NCBI GenBank assembly: GCA_029056365.1 | Contig: JAIDBM010000002.1 | Span: forward strand, 1-28,041 | Length of the DNA: 28,041 bases | Origin: Muribaculaceae bacterium | Lineage (GTDB): Bacteria; Bacteroidota; Bacteroidia; Bacteroidales; Muribaculaceae | Reading direction: 5' to 3' | In this document: piece by piece, positions 16,908 to 25,484 of the stretch | Position numbering within the stretch: the stretch's first letter is position 1 | Layout of the letters: the number at the start of each line of letters is the position of its first letter | Notes under the pieces: model-generated | The model's database searches: none | Told to the model about the DNA's origin: nothing | The model's input: the letters and a program-made list of their open reading frames with translations, nothing else | Position numbers and translations under genes: made by a program

Positions 16908-19900
16908 AAGCATATAATATCATATTACTTACATTGTTCGGCGCTGCGGCACTCGGCTCATGCAGCGATGAACTGACAGTGCCCGTCGCCGGGGGGGCTG
17001 CATCGGCGCCGATACGCCTTTCGGCTGCATACCCTGTTGTATCGCGGGCATCGGATGCCGGCTTCGACGATGGAGACCGCATGGGGGTATACGTGCTTGA
17101 TTATGACAATGACCAGGTGCAGGACATGACCGATGCGGCTGTGCGTGCCCGGAACATACGCTTCCGTTTCAGCGAGGCCGACAACAGCTGGAACGGAGCC
17201 GCCGAGATTTACTGGCGCGACGAACAGACCCCGGCCGACATCATAGCGTACTATCCATACGATTCCGCTTTGTCGGAACCTTCTGCGATGCGCCACAGCG
17301 TGGCCCGCCGTCAGGACACGGAGCGAAGTGCCACCGAACCTGGAGGGTATGAGGCCTCCGACCTTCTCAGGGCCAGGGCGGTCAGGATAATGCCTACGGC
17401 AGAGAAGGTGAATCTCACATTCGGCCATCTTATGGCAGGTGTGAGGGTGTGTCTTGTGGAAGGCAGCGGATTTGCCGATGGCGAATGGAGCGGTCTTGAA
17501 CGCAATGTGCTTGTGAGCGGAGTGGTGCCTGGCGGAATCGTTAATCTCGCCGACGGCACAGTTGCTGCGGATGCGTCGGGCACGGCCATAAGCATCACGC
17601 CGCTGGAATATAACGGTGAGTACCGTGCGGTGGTGTTCCCGCAGACTGTAGCCGCAGGAGTTGCGGTAGTAGCCATCAATGTGGGAGGCGACAGTTATAT
17701 GCTGCGCCGCGACAGCGACATGCACTATGTGCAGGGCAAGATGCACAGTTTCACCATCACTGTCGACAAGAAATCCGATGGTGGTCTGGAGTTCAGTCTG
17801 GAGTCGGAATCAATCAGTCAGTGGATTGATGAAAACGAGTTCCGCGATGGCATCATCCGCCAGTATGTAACCGTTGATGTGCCGCGCCGTGGCGGCCTGG
17901 CCGATGCTGTAAAAGAGCTTGGACTTGACCCCGCCCGCATCTATAACCTCAAGCTGCGTGGCGAAATCAATCATCTCGATTACGATTACATACGCGGCAA
18001 TATAGTGAATCTGAATGCTGTTAATCTTTACGAGACAGTAAGCTATGCCGAAGATAAGGCCGATGAGATACCCGACAGGGCCTTCGAGGAAATGCGCACG
18101 CTGCGTCATGTGATATTTCCCGGAAAGCTTCGGCGCATAGGCGGATGGAGTTTCCGTGCTACCGGTCTGACAGGCGACCTTGTGATACCTGAAGGCGTGG
18201 TAAGCATAGGCTCCGAGGCGTTCCAGAGCTGTGGCACGCTGGTAGGAAGTCTGACACTGCCGTCGACACTTGAGTCTATCGACTGGAATGCCTTCGGCGG
18301 TGCCTCTCTGAGCGGAAACCTCACACTGCCGCAGAAGCTCAGAACCATAGGTCCGTCGGCTTTCGGCGGATGCCGCTTTACCGGCGAACTGCATCTGCCC
18401 GATGGCGTGGAATCGATAGGCAGCGGTGCGTTCAGTTCGGTAAAGTTCACTGGTTCGCTCACTATACCGCCTTCGCTCACCGTCATCGAGCCGCTGGTGT
18501 TCTCGGAATGTACATTCTCGGGCACACTGCAACTGCCTCAGGGCCTGACCGAAGTCGGCGCCGCTGCATTCCGCGGATGTTCGTTCAAGGGTGAGCTGGC
18601 ATTGCCGTCATCGCTCAGACGCATCGATTCAGAAGCTTTTCAAGCTTGCTGCTTCTCAAGTGTGGTACTCCCCGAAAAACTGGTATTTCTTGGCAATAAC
18701 GCATTCGCCGACTGCAGCCGTCTGTCGGGCACACTGAACATTCCCGAAGGCATTACATTTATAAGTCACTGCTGTTTCAGCGGCTGTACCTTGCTGTCCG
18801 GGATAGTTTTGCCTGAAAGCATCACCACAATTGAGGGCGGAGCTTTCATGAACTGCTACAATCTCACATCCATCGTATCGCATAATCCGGAGCCGCCACT
18901 GCTCAGGACCGACCGTTATGACAGTTCCTTCTGGTTCGCTTTCGAGGGAGTGCCCAAGGACAATTTCGCAGTGCAGGTTCCGGAGCAGTCGGTGGAGACT
19001 TACCGTTCGGCCCTGGGATGGAGTGGATTCCGAAGGATTTCGGCATATAGGAATTTTGTTTGCCGTCCGTCGATGGCCTGTGCCCTCGGTACAGCCCATG
19101 AAGAGACACTGGTTCTGAACGCCGATGCGTCCTGGACGGTAAGCCACAAACCCGACTGGGTGCGGCTGTCGGTTCTCTCGGGCAACGGAAAAACGGAGTT
19201 ACGCCTGAGTTTCGAGCCTATGTCCGGCAGCAGCGGCAAGCGCAGCGACTATATTGAGTTTACACTTGAAGGCGGGAAGGCTGTGACGCGCTGCGACCTG
19301 AACCAGTATGCCTATGAGTATGGCGAGGACGAATGTGTGGTTTTGCAACGGGCTACCCGAGGCCGAGGCATAGACGTGCTGTTTGTCGGAGAAGGCTTCG
19401 ACGCCTCTGCCATAGCTTCGGGCGATTATATGCGCAAGGTCGGTGAGCAGATGGAATATTTCTTCGGCATAGAGCCGTATACATCATACCGCGAGTATTT
19501 CAATGTCTATGCCTGTGTGAGCCTCTCGCAGGAAACGGGAATAAACACCGACAACAACTATTTCAACTCGCGTTTCGGCGCCTTGTATACCTCGGGAAAT
19601 CTGATGCTCGACAATGCCGATATGGTATGGGACTATGCGGTGGAGAAATCGCCGCTGACCCGTGAGCGTATGCCGCAGTCGCTTATTGTGGTTGCGCTGA
19701 ATTCCGACGAATATGGTTCGGCGACACTCTTGAGTGAAAATGGGTCGGCCATAGCAATGGTGTGCGGCAGTTCCGACCCTTATCCGATGGACAGCCGCGG
19801 AGTGTTCCAGCATGAGGCCTGCGGCCATGCCTTCGGCAAACTCGGCGAGGAGAGAATCAATGCCACCGCCTATCTGAGTTCCAGCGAGCGCCAGGCCATT

Positions 19901-20284
19901 GAACGCGCCCGGCAAAGAGGATGGTATGCCAACCTTTCACTGAACGGAATGCTGAGCGATGTGCCGTGGAGTCATTTCATATTCGACCCTCGCTACAGCG
20001 ATAAGGTGGATGTGTTTGAAGGTGGTTACGGAAAAAGCCGTGGCTGTTTCCGGGCGGAAATCAACTCATGCATGAATTACGGCATACCTTATTTCAGTGC
20101 TGCGGCCCGTCAGGAAATCGTGCGTAGGATTCTCGATTATTCCGGCGAAGGTTTCTCGATGGAGAAATTCTATGCCCTTGACAACGACAACTGGGGTCTG
20201 TCGGCGCGTTCGGCAACGGAGATGCAGGTTCCGGTGCAGTCGGCACATAATCCGTTGAGAGTAGTGAAATCAAAAAAATACTAA
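16904..20284 (+). CDS. Fimbrillin-like / BspA LRR / BACON-like / M64 metallopeptidase-like surface lipoprotein, copy 3
   Basis: A 1126-residue third paralogue with lipobox ALGSC (Cys20) and a fimbrillin-like domain (about 35-310) containing DRMGVYVLDY, IAYYPYD and YEASDLL. An LRR cap precedes about eleven BspA-type repeats (388-715), the most regular of the three sets. A BACON-like domain (about 725-803) and an M64-like domain (about 818-1090) follow. The zinc region is HEACGHAFGKLGEE (from residue 970): His970, Glu971 and His975 are kept, but the downstream Asp of copy 2 is Glu. The Cys cluster after the motif in copies 1 and 2 is absent here (LSSSERQ instead). The start overlaps the copy 2 stop by four bases, so translation is coupled. 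Activity is plausible but less certain than for copy 2. Confidence 0.9.
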   Translation: MKAYNIILLTLFGAAALGSCSDELTVPVAGGAASAPIRLSAAYPVVSRASDAGFDDGDRMGVYVLDYDNDQVQDMTDAAVRARNIRFRFSEADNSWNGAAEIYWRDEQTPADIIAYYPYDSALSEPSAMRHSVARRQDTERSATEPGGYEASDLLRARAVRIMPTAEKVNLTFGHLMAGVRVCLVEGSGFADGEWSGLERNVLVSGVVPGGIVNLADGTVAADASGTAISITPLEYNGEYRAVVFPQTVAAGVAVVAINVGGDSYMLRRDSDMHYVQGKMHSFTITVDKKSDGGLEFSLESESISQWIDENEFRDGIIRQYVTVDVPRRGGLADAVKELGLDPARIYNLKLRGEINHLDYDYIRGNIVNLNAVNLYETVSYAEDKADEIPDRAFEEMRTLRHVIFPGKLRRIGGWSFRATGLTGDLVIPEGVVSIGSEAFQSCGTLVGSLTLPSTLESIDWNAFGGASLSGNLTLPQKLRTIGPSAFGGCRFTGELHLPDGVESIGSGAFSSVKFTGSLTIPPSLTVIEPLVFSECTFSGTLQLPQGLTEVGAAAFRGCSFKGELALPSSLRRIDSEAFQACCFSSVVLPEKLVFLGNNAFADCSRLSGTLNIPEGITFISHCCFSGCTLLSGIVLPESITTIEGGAFMNCYNLTSIVSHNPEPPLLRTDRYDSSFWFAFEGVPKDNFAVQVPEQSVETYRSALGWSGFRRISAYRNFVCRPSMACALGTAHEETLVLNADASWTVSHKPDWVRLSVLSGNGKTELRLSFEPMSGSSGKRSDYIEFTLEGGKAVTRCDLNQYAYEYGEDECVVLQRATRGRGIDVLFVGEGFDASAIASGDYMRKVGEQMEYFFGIEPYTSYREYFNVYACVSLSQETGINTDNNYFNSRFGALYTSGNLMLDNADMVWDYAVEKSPLTRERMPQSLIVVALNSDEYGSATLLSENGSAIAMVCGSSDPYPMDSRGVFQHEACGHAFGKLGEERINATAYLSSSERQAIERARQRGWYANLSLNGMLSDVPWSHFIFDPRYSDKVDVFEGGYGKSRGCFRAEINSCMNYGIPYFSAAARQEIVRRILDYSGEGFSMEKFYALDNDNWGLSARSATEMQVPVQSAHNPLRVVKSKKY

Positions 20285-20301
20285 TCATATCATTTTAGGA
20301 A

Positions 20302-21165
20302 ATGAAATCATTTTTATCAATACTGATACCGGCGGCCATCGCATCGGCAGCGGTATCCTGCTCCGATGGCGGTTCTACGGCCCAGCAGCCCGGCAGCAAT
20401 GAAATATCTTTTTTATGTGGCTTTGCCGCCTCCGGGCGGGCATCCGACACCTCATTTGATGCCGATGACAGAATCGGCGTGTATATCGTAGAGGAAGGTG
20501 CGGCGCTTGAGCTTGGCGGAAATGAACTCAACAACGAGCTTTTCACCTTCGACGGCAGTAGCTGGAAAAGCAGTCGCAAGGTGTACTGGAACGAGGGTGT
20601 CCACGATGTGTATGCTTATTATCCTTACAATAAAAAGGTGAATGATACCCGGAACTACACATTCGACGTGCAGACCGACCAGTCGGACCACAGCGGTCTG
20701 ACAGCTTCGGATTTCGTCTGGGCATCGGCAAGCGGTGTGGTGGCGTCTTCATCGCCGGTGCCGCTTCAGTTCTCGCACCGTATGAGCAAGGTGGTGGTGC
20801 GCCTTGAGAAAAGCGATGATTTCAAGGGCGATATACCATCGGACTGCGAGGTGTATATACACAGTACTGTGGGTCGCGGACTGATTGACCTGTCGACCGG
20901 CGATGTGATGCGCGACAACGACAGTGGCACTGTTACAGTAAAGGCATGCAAGACCGCCGCCAACGAGTATCAGGCAATTGTGGTGCCGCAGAATCTCAGT
21001 TCGCGCCGTCCGCTTGTGGAGGTAGTGACTCAGGGAGTCAGCTATCTGATGGAAGGTACCATCTCTTTCCGGCAGGGATGCAGCCACAGCGTGGTTGTGA
21101 CACTTACGCGTAATCCCGAGCAGACAAAGATAGAAATCGGAGGTTCAATCGGAGGCTGGAACTGA
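20302..21165 (+). CDS. Stand-alone fimbrillin-like lipoprotein
   Basis: A 287-residue lipoprotein (lipobox AAVSC, Cys20) consisting only of a fimbrillin (Mfa_like_1-type) fold. Its diagnostic patches match the N-termini of the three large upstream proteins: GRASDTSFDADDRIGVYIV, HDVYAYYPYN, TASDFVWAS and FSHRMSKVVVRL. The protein ends in IGGW-N, a typical end for this fold. In Bacteroidales such proteins build or decorate surface fimbriae or act as minor or anchoring subunits. Here it may be a shaft or adaptor that pairs with the fimbrillin-like domains of the big proteins, which is inference. It lies 17 bases after copy 3 and two bases before the dockerin gene, so it is in the same operon. 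It has no peptidase or LRR region. Confidence 0.88.
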   Translation: MKSFLSILIPAAIASAAVSCSDGGSTAQQPGSNEISFLCGFAASGRASDTSFDADDRIGVYIVEEGAALELGGNELNNELFTFDGSSWKSSRKVYWNEGVHDVYAYYPYNKKVNDTRNYTFDVQTDQSDHSGLTASDFVWASASGVVASSSPVPLQFSHRMSKVVVRLEKSDDFKGDIPSDCEVYIHSTVGRGLIDLSTGDVMRDNDSGTVTVKACKTAANEYQAIVVPQNLSSRRPLVEVVTQGVSYLMEGTISFRQGCSHSVVVTLTRNPEQTKIEIGGSIGGWN

Positions 21166-21167
21166 AC

Positions 21168-22079
21168 ATGGTCAGACAGATGATATTGGCCTCGACGGTG
21201 TTGTGCGTGTCGTTCTGCGCCGCAGGAGCTGTTTATAAAGGCGACTTTAATGGTGATGGCAAGGTGGATCTTGCGGATATGATGCTGATGTACCGGAAGG
21301 ACAGCCGGCACGATTTGAATTCCGACGGACGTGTGGACGATTCGGACCTGCATTATATGGCCGATCTGATTCTGAACGACAAGCTTGTAGAGGACAGCGG
21401 ACTCTCGGTCGGGATAGGCGGCTGGGATGATGGAGGGGAGGATTTCGGCGGAACTGTCGGCGGAAATGCGCCGAGGTATCCGGGACGTTCCTGCTCGTTC
21501 GGAATAAGAGACTTTGTGGTTGATGAAGGCACTTTGTCGTGCTCTTGCAATGTTTATTTCGATTGCGGCGATGAAAGTGTAAGTGCGTTAATGTTGCGGA
21601 TGACAGTGCCGGCCTGGACCGGTATAAGCGACGACAACTTTGATTTCACGCCGGATGAGTCGTTTGTATCCGACCATAAATTTTACGGCAGGACTGTGGT
21701 TCGGAAGAATGCCGAAAGTATTGAGCTGAGAGTGCTTCTTTATTCGCCGGAACTTGAGCCGTTGCAGCAGAGCGGCGTTTTGGCCTGTTTGCGATTCGCT
21801 TATACCGGACCGTTCCAGATGGTGTTCAGTAACTGCCAGGCGGGATATGATGAAGGAGTTCTGTATATGCCGGACCATAGCGCTGCCGTGAAGTATGTGA
21901 GTTCTTCGCTGGTTGAAGCCGCTGCAGGCGAAGCGGCTTACAATGTATATAGTACGGACGGTATCCTTAAATACAGTTCTGTAAGGGATATCGATGCGCT
22001 TCCGAAAGGAATCTATATAGTTGTTCCGGAGGCAATGCCGGCAGAGGCGGCGAGAAGCCGTGTGGTTATTTTGCGGTGA
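21168..22079 (+). CDS. Secreted dockerin-repeat protein with possible cohesin-like domain and export-type C-terminal tail
   Basis: A 303-residue exported protein with a signal peptide of about 20 residues (cleavage likely near CAAGA). Two dockerin type I repeats follow at once: GDFNGDGKVDLADMMLMYR (25-43) and DLNSDGRVDDSDLHYMADL (49-67), each with the D-x-N-x-D-G calcium loop. A Gly/Asp-rich linker (78-105) contains SVGIGGWDDGG. Residues 107-250 look like a beta-sandwich and could be cohesin-like (SALMLRMTVPAWTGI, GVLACLRFAYTG), which is uncertain. The end (257-303, VYSTDG...LPKGIYIVV...RVVILR) resembles a Bacteroidota C-terminal sorting or export tail, like the one on the FISUMP fusion. It is the last gene of the surface operon and overlaps the end of mutS by 14 bases. 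The dockerin suggests calcium-dependent docking to a partner not visible here. Confidence 0.82.
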   Translation: MVRQMILASTVLCVSFCAAGAVYKGDFNGDGKVDLADMMLMYRKDSRHDLNSDGRVDDSDLHYMADLILNDKLVEDSGLSVGIGGWDDGGEDFGGTVGGNAPRYPGRSCSFGIRDFVVDEGTLSCSCNVYFDCGDESVSALMLRMTVPAWTGISDDNFDFTPDESFVSDHKFYGRTVVRKNAESIELRVLLYSPELEPLQQSGVLACLRFAYTGPFQMVFSNCQAGYDEGVLYMPDHSAAVKYVSSSLVEAAAGEAAYNVYSTDGILKYSSVRDIDALPKGIYIVVPEAMPAEAARSRVVILR

Positions 22080-24666
22080 TGATTCCGCGCAGGTCGTTCA
22101 GTTTTGTGAGGGCCTCGATTGGAGTGAGCCGGTTGATGTCGAGTCCTATCAGGGCATCGCGCACTTGCTCCAGCACGGGGTCGTCGAGCTGAAAGAAACT
22201 GAGTTGCATACCATCGGCGATTTCCATTATTTGGCGATCGCCGTTTTCGTCTCTGTTCCGTTCAAGCTGTCGCAGCACGTTTTCGGCCCTGTCGATTATG
22301 GCCTGCGGCATGCCTGCGAGTCTGGCCACATGAATTCCGAAGCTGTGCTGGCTTCCTCCGGGTGCGAGCTTGCGCAGAAACACGACTTTGCCGTCGATTT
22401 CCTTTACGGCTACGTTGTAGTTGGCAATGCGGCCGAACGAGGCTTCCATGTCGTTGAGTTCGTGATAGTGCGTTGCGAAGAGGGTCTTGGGATGCTCATC
22501 GCCGTGCTGGTGCAGGTATTCTACAATCGACCATGCTATTGATATGCCGTCGTATGTCGATGTGCCCCGGCCAAGCTCGTCGAACAGTATCAGCGAGCGC
22601 TGGCTTACGTTGTTCAGGATTGCTGCGGCCTCGTTCATCTCTACCATGAATGTGGACTCTCCGAGCGAAATGTTGTCGCTGGCACCCACGCGGGTGAAGA
22701 TTTTGTCGATTACTCCTATGTGAGCGCTTTCAGCGGCCACGAAACAGCCTATCTGAGCCATGATTACGTTCAGTGCCGTCTGGCGCAGCAGGGCGGATTT
22801 ACCCGACATGTTGGGGCCGGTTATCATCATGATCTGCGTGCGGTCGTTATGCAGCTCGACCGAATTGCTGATATATGGTTCGCCCGGCGGCAGTTGTCGC
22901 TCGATTACCGGGTGACGTGCCTCGGTTAGCTTCAGCAGCAGCGAGTCGTCGACAATCGGGCGGTTGTAGCGGTAGGTGCGGGCTACATCGGTGAATGCCG
23001 TGAGTACATCTACAGTGGCAAGTATTGCGGCATTGGCCTGCAGGCGTGGAATTGCCGTGGCGAGACTGTGGAGCAGGGCCTCGTAGAGGCGGCGTTCTAT
23101 GATATCGATGCGTTCCTGTGCTCCGGTTATCTGCTCCTCGTATTTTTTAAGTTCTTCGGTAATGTATCGTTCGGCGTTTACCAGGGTTTGTTTGCGTATC
23201 CATTCGGCCGGAACTTTGTCTTTGTGGGTGTTGGTTACCTCGATATAATAGCCGAATACGTTGTTGAATCCGATTTTGAGCGAGGGTATTCCGGTGGCCT
23301 TGCTCTCGCGGGCCTGAATCTGAAGGAGGTATTCCTTGCCGTTGGTCGACAGGGAGTGGAGGTTGTCGAGTTCCGGGTCGACACCCGCTTTGAAAACCGG
23401 ACCCCGGCCCAGGGCGTTGGGGGCATCGTTACGCACTTGTCGGCGTATGATGTCGATGATGTCTTCACAGGGGTCAAGGCGTGCGGCCATGGACTTGAGA
23501 CCCTGCAGATCGCTTTTGTCGCACAGGCGTCGTACCGGTTCAACGGCATCGAGCGCGGTGGCAATGGCAAGAATCTCGCGTGGCGTTATGCGGCGTGTGG
23601 CGAGTTTGGAAATCAGTCGTTCAAGGTCGCCCATGCCGGAGAGAGCGTAAGATGCCTCATCGCGGTCGTCGGGTTTGCGGAAGAAGTATTCCACCACATC
23701 GAGCCGTGCGTTGATTTCGTTGGGGTCTTTCAGCGGAAAAGCCAGCCAGCGTCTGAGCAGACGTGCTCCTCCGGGACTTACTGTGCGGTCGAGTACCGAG
23801 AGCAGCGACCGGCCGTCGCGTTCGAGCGAGTCGAGCAGTTCGAGGTTTCTGACTGTGAACCGGTCGAGACGCACGAAGTGGTCCTGGTCGATGCGCGAAA
23901 TGGCTGTGATATGTCCGGTGTGAGTGTGTTTGGTAAGGTCGAGGTAGTGAAGAATGGCACCGGCGGCGGTTATGGCCTGGGTCATGCCGTCGATGCCGAA
24001 GCCTTTTAGCGAGGCGGTTCCGAATTGTCTCAGGAGGCGTTCGGTGGCGTTTTCGTAGGTGAACATCCAGTCGTCGAGTTCGAAACTTGCCGGATGTGTG
24101 CTGAATGCCTGTCGGGCGGTGTCGAGTCGCCCGTGTTCGACAATCAGTTCTTTCGGGGCCATAGATTCCAGAATCTTGTCGATGTATGCGGTGTTGCCTT
24201 GCGCCGTAAGGAATTCTCCGGTGCTGATGTCGAGAAAAGCCACGCCGGTGGCATCGCGGCCGAAGCTCACGGCTGCAAGGAAGTTGTTCTCTTTGTTCGA
24301 GAGAACGGTGTCGGCCATGGCCACTCCGGGCGTTACAAGTTCAGTGATGCCGCGTTTTACAAGCTTTTTGGTGAGTTTCGGGTCTTCGAGCTGTTCGCAT
24401 ATGGCCACACGTTTTCCGGCTCTTACCAGCCGGGGCAGGTATGTGTCGAGGGCGTGATGTGGAAATCCGGCGAGTTCTACCGACTGGGCAGCCCCGTTTG
24501 CGCGCCTGGTGAGAGTGATTCCGAGTATTTCTGATGCGGTTATGGCATCGTCGGAAAAAGTTTCGTAAAAGTCGCCCACCCGGAAAAGAAGCACAGCATC
24601 GGGATGCTTGGCTTTCATCTCGGAATACTGCTTCATGAGTGGTGTCTCCACATATTTCTTGGCCAT
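22066..24666 (-). CDS. mutS: DNA mismatch repair ATPase MutS
   Basis: An 866-residue MutS, full length for the bacterial MutS I family. The mismatch-reading motif GDFYETF is at residues 31-37 (the Phe-x-Glu that stacks on the mispair). The ABC-type ATPase has Walker A GPNMSGKS (617-624), signature ASDNISLGESTF (662-673), Walker B ILFDELGRGTS (693-703) and ATHYHEL (731-737). It acts in the cytoplasm, recognising mismatches and recruiting MutL. The ATG at 24666 overlaps the stop of the upstream membrane protein gene by one base (TAATG), indicating coupled translation. Its 3' end overlaps the convergent dockerin gene by 14 bases, leaving no room for a separate terminator. Nothing about the protein itself looks unusual. 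Confidence 0.98.
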   Translation of the reverse strand: MAKKYVETPLMKQYSEMKAKHPDAVLLFRVGDFYETFSDDAITASEILGITLTRRANGAAQSVELAGFPHHALDTYLPRLVRAGKRVAICEQLEDPKLTKKLVKRGITELVTPGVAMADTVLSNKENNFLAAVSFGRDATGVAFLDISTGEFLTAQGNTAYIDKILESMAPKELIVEHGRLDTARQAFSTHPASFELDDWMFTYENATERLLRQFGTASLKGFGIDGMTQAITAAGAILHYLDLTKHTHTGHITAISRIDQDHFVRLDRFTVRNLELLDSLERDGRSLLSVLDRTVSPGGARLLRRWLAFPLKDPNEINARLDVVEYFFRKPDDRDEASYALSGMGDLERLISKLATRRITPREILAIATALDAVEPVRRLCDKSDLQGLKSMAARLDPCEDIIDIIRRQVRNDAPNALGRGPVFKAGVDPELDNLHSLSTNGKEYLLQIQARESKATGIPSLKIGFNNVFGYYIEVTNTHKDKVPAEWIRKQTLVNAERYITEELKKYEEQITGAQERIDIIERRLYEALLHSLATAIPRLQANAAILATVDVLTAFTDVARTYRYNRPIVDDSLLLKLTEARHPVIERQLPPGEPYISNSVELHNDRTQIMMITGPNMSGKSALLRQTALNVIMAQIGCFVAAESAHIGVIDKIFTRVGASDNISLGESTFMVEMNEAAAILNNVSQRSLILFDELGRGTSTYDGISIAWSIVEYLHQHGDEHPKTLFATHYHELNDMEASFGRIANYNVAVKEIDGKVVFLRKLAPGGSQHSFGIHVARLAGMPQAIIDRAENVLRQLERNRDENGDRQIMEIADGMQLSFFQLDDPVLEQVRDALIGLDINRLTPIEALTKLNDLRGIITAK

Positions 24667-25049
24667 TATTTTTTGTGGTTAAGCAGTTTGCGCTGGCGAA
24701 GCGGTATCATTATGGACGTAAATATCTGTATGGCGGCTCCGGCAAGGGTGAATGCGAGCCAGTCGCGCATTTTGCCGTTCGGATAAAACATGAAAAATGT
24801 ACCTACGCAAAAAAATATGGCGCTCCAGCTTTCAAGCCTGTAGAGACGGCGCAGGCGCAGGTCGTTTCCGGTTCTGACTGTGAACAGACGGCACAGAAGC
24901 AGGGTCAGTGCGCCGGCTGCGTATACGTATCTGAACCAGGACCCGGGTTCGAAGGGGTGCCAGATGAGTGGTTCTACTGTTGCTATGGCAATAAGCAGCA
25001 GTCCTGCCGGTATGAGTGCCTGAAGTATTTTATTTCTTTGGTTTGTCAT
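24666..25049 (-). CDS. Small four-helix integral membrane protein of unknown function
   Basis: A 127-residue protein with four predicted membrane helices (about 10-28, 40-56, 73-90 and 97-115) and short charged loops. The C-terminus is basic (IPLRQRKLLNHKK). No catalytic motif is recognised. It sits between the FtsB-like gene and mutS and shares one base with the mutS start (TAATG), so it is clearly co-translated with mutS. I believe similar small membrane proteins occur next to mutS in Bacteroidales, but this is from memory and not checked. No function is proposed. Confidence 0.8.
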   Translation of the reverse strand: MTNQRNKILQALIPAGLLLIAIATVEPLIWHPFEPGSWFRYVYAAGALTLLLCRLFTVRTGNDLRLRRLYRLESWSAIFFCVGTFFMFYPNGKMRDWLAFTLAGAAIQIFTSIMIPLRQRKLLNHKK

Positions 25050-25116
25050 TTTTTTTGTTTCGGATTATGCATGGATTTCGGAGAGTGGCTGCATGGGCCG
25101 TAGGTTGCGGACGGTG

Positions 25117-25437
25117 TCAGTTTTCCGCTTCCATCAGGTATACGTCTTCGCCGGGACGGTTCATGTTGTGTTCCTCGCGCACAACTTGTTCCACGGCCCT
25201 GGGGTCGCTGCGCAGCTGCTGGTTGAGCTTGTGGTAGTAGGCCACGGAGTCGGTGGTGGCCGATACTTCACGTTCGAGAGAGTCGATTACTCTCTGATAT
25301 TCGACTTTCTTCATCGCCGAATGTGAGCTGAAGAAGAGCAGGTACACAAAATAGCCTATCACCACCAGAGCGGCGACAGATATATATCGGCTCAGCCAGC
25401 TGCGCCGTTTTACATTGGGTTCGTTTTCATTTTCCAT
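25117..25437 (-). CDS. Septum formation initiator, FtsB/DivIC family
   Basis: A 106-residue bitopic membrane protein: a short cytoplasmic N-terminus rich in charge, one membrane helix (about 20-36, VAALVVIGYFVYLLFF) and a periplasmic coiled coil (about 40-82) with heptad-like Leu/Val spacing. The end carries the family's conserved region (SDPRAVEQVVREEHNMNRPGEDVY), where a residue patch contacts FtsL/FtsQ-type partners. FtsB/DivIC proteins scaffold the divisome at mid-cell. Length and topology match the family. It probably heads the transcript running through the membrane protein gene to mutS, from a promoter-like element just upstream. A 67-base gap to the next gene holds nothing recognised. 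Confidence 0.9.
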   Translation of the reverse strand: MENENEPNVKRRSWLSRYISVAALVVIGYFVYLLFFSSHSAMKKVEYQRVIDSLEREVSATTDSVAYYHKLNQQLRSDPRAVEQVVREEHNMNRPGEDVYLMEAEN

Positions 25438-25452
25438 CGCATGAATTTATGG

Positions 25453-25484
25453 CAAAATTACGCAATTTATGTCAATCATGCAAT
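25453..25484 (-). promoter_or_regulatory. Predicted promoter for the FtsB-like / membrane protein / mutS transcript
   Basis: On the minus strand, TAATTTTG (25460-25453) fits the Bacteroidota -7 consensus TAnnTTTG. An ATTG (25484-25481) lies exactly 20 bases upstream, close to the -33 TTTG box and spacing. The -33 part falls at the 3' end of the radical SAM gene. The ATG of the FtsB-like gene is 16 bases past the -7 box. Confidence 0.55.

Noticed and set aside
13443..20284. Tandem copies as an assembly duplication artefact
   Set aside because: The three genes differ throughout at protein level, in repeat number and in active-site residues, so they are old paralogues rather than duplicated reads.
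23068..24009. Open 313-codon plus-strand frame inside mutS
   Set aside because: It lies wholly antisense to the well-conserved MutS core and encodes no recognisable domain.
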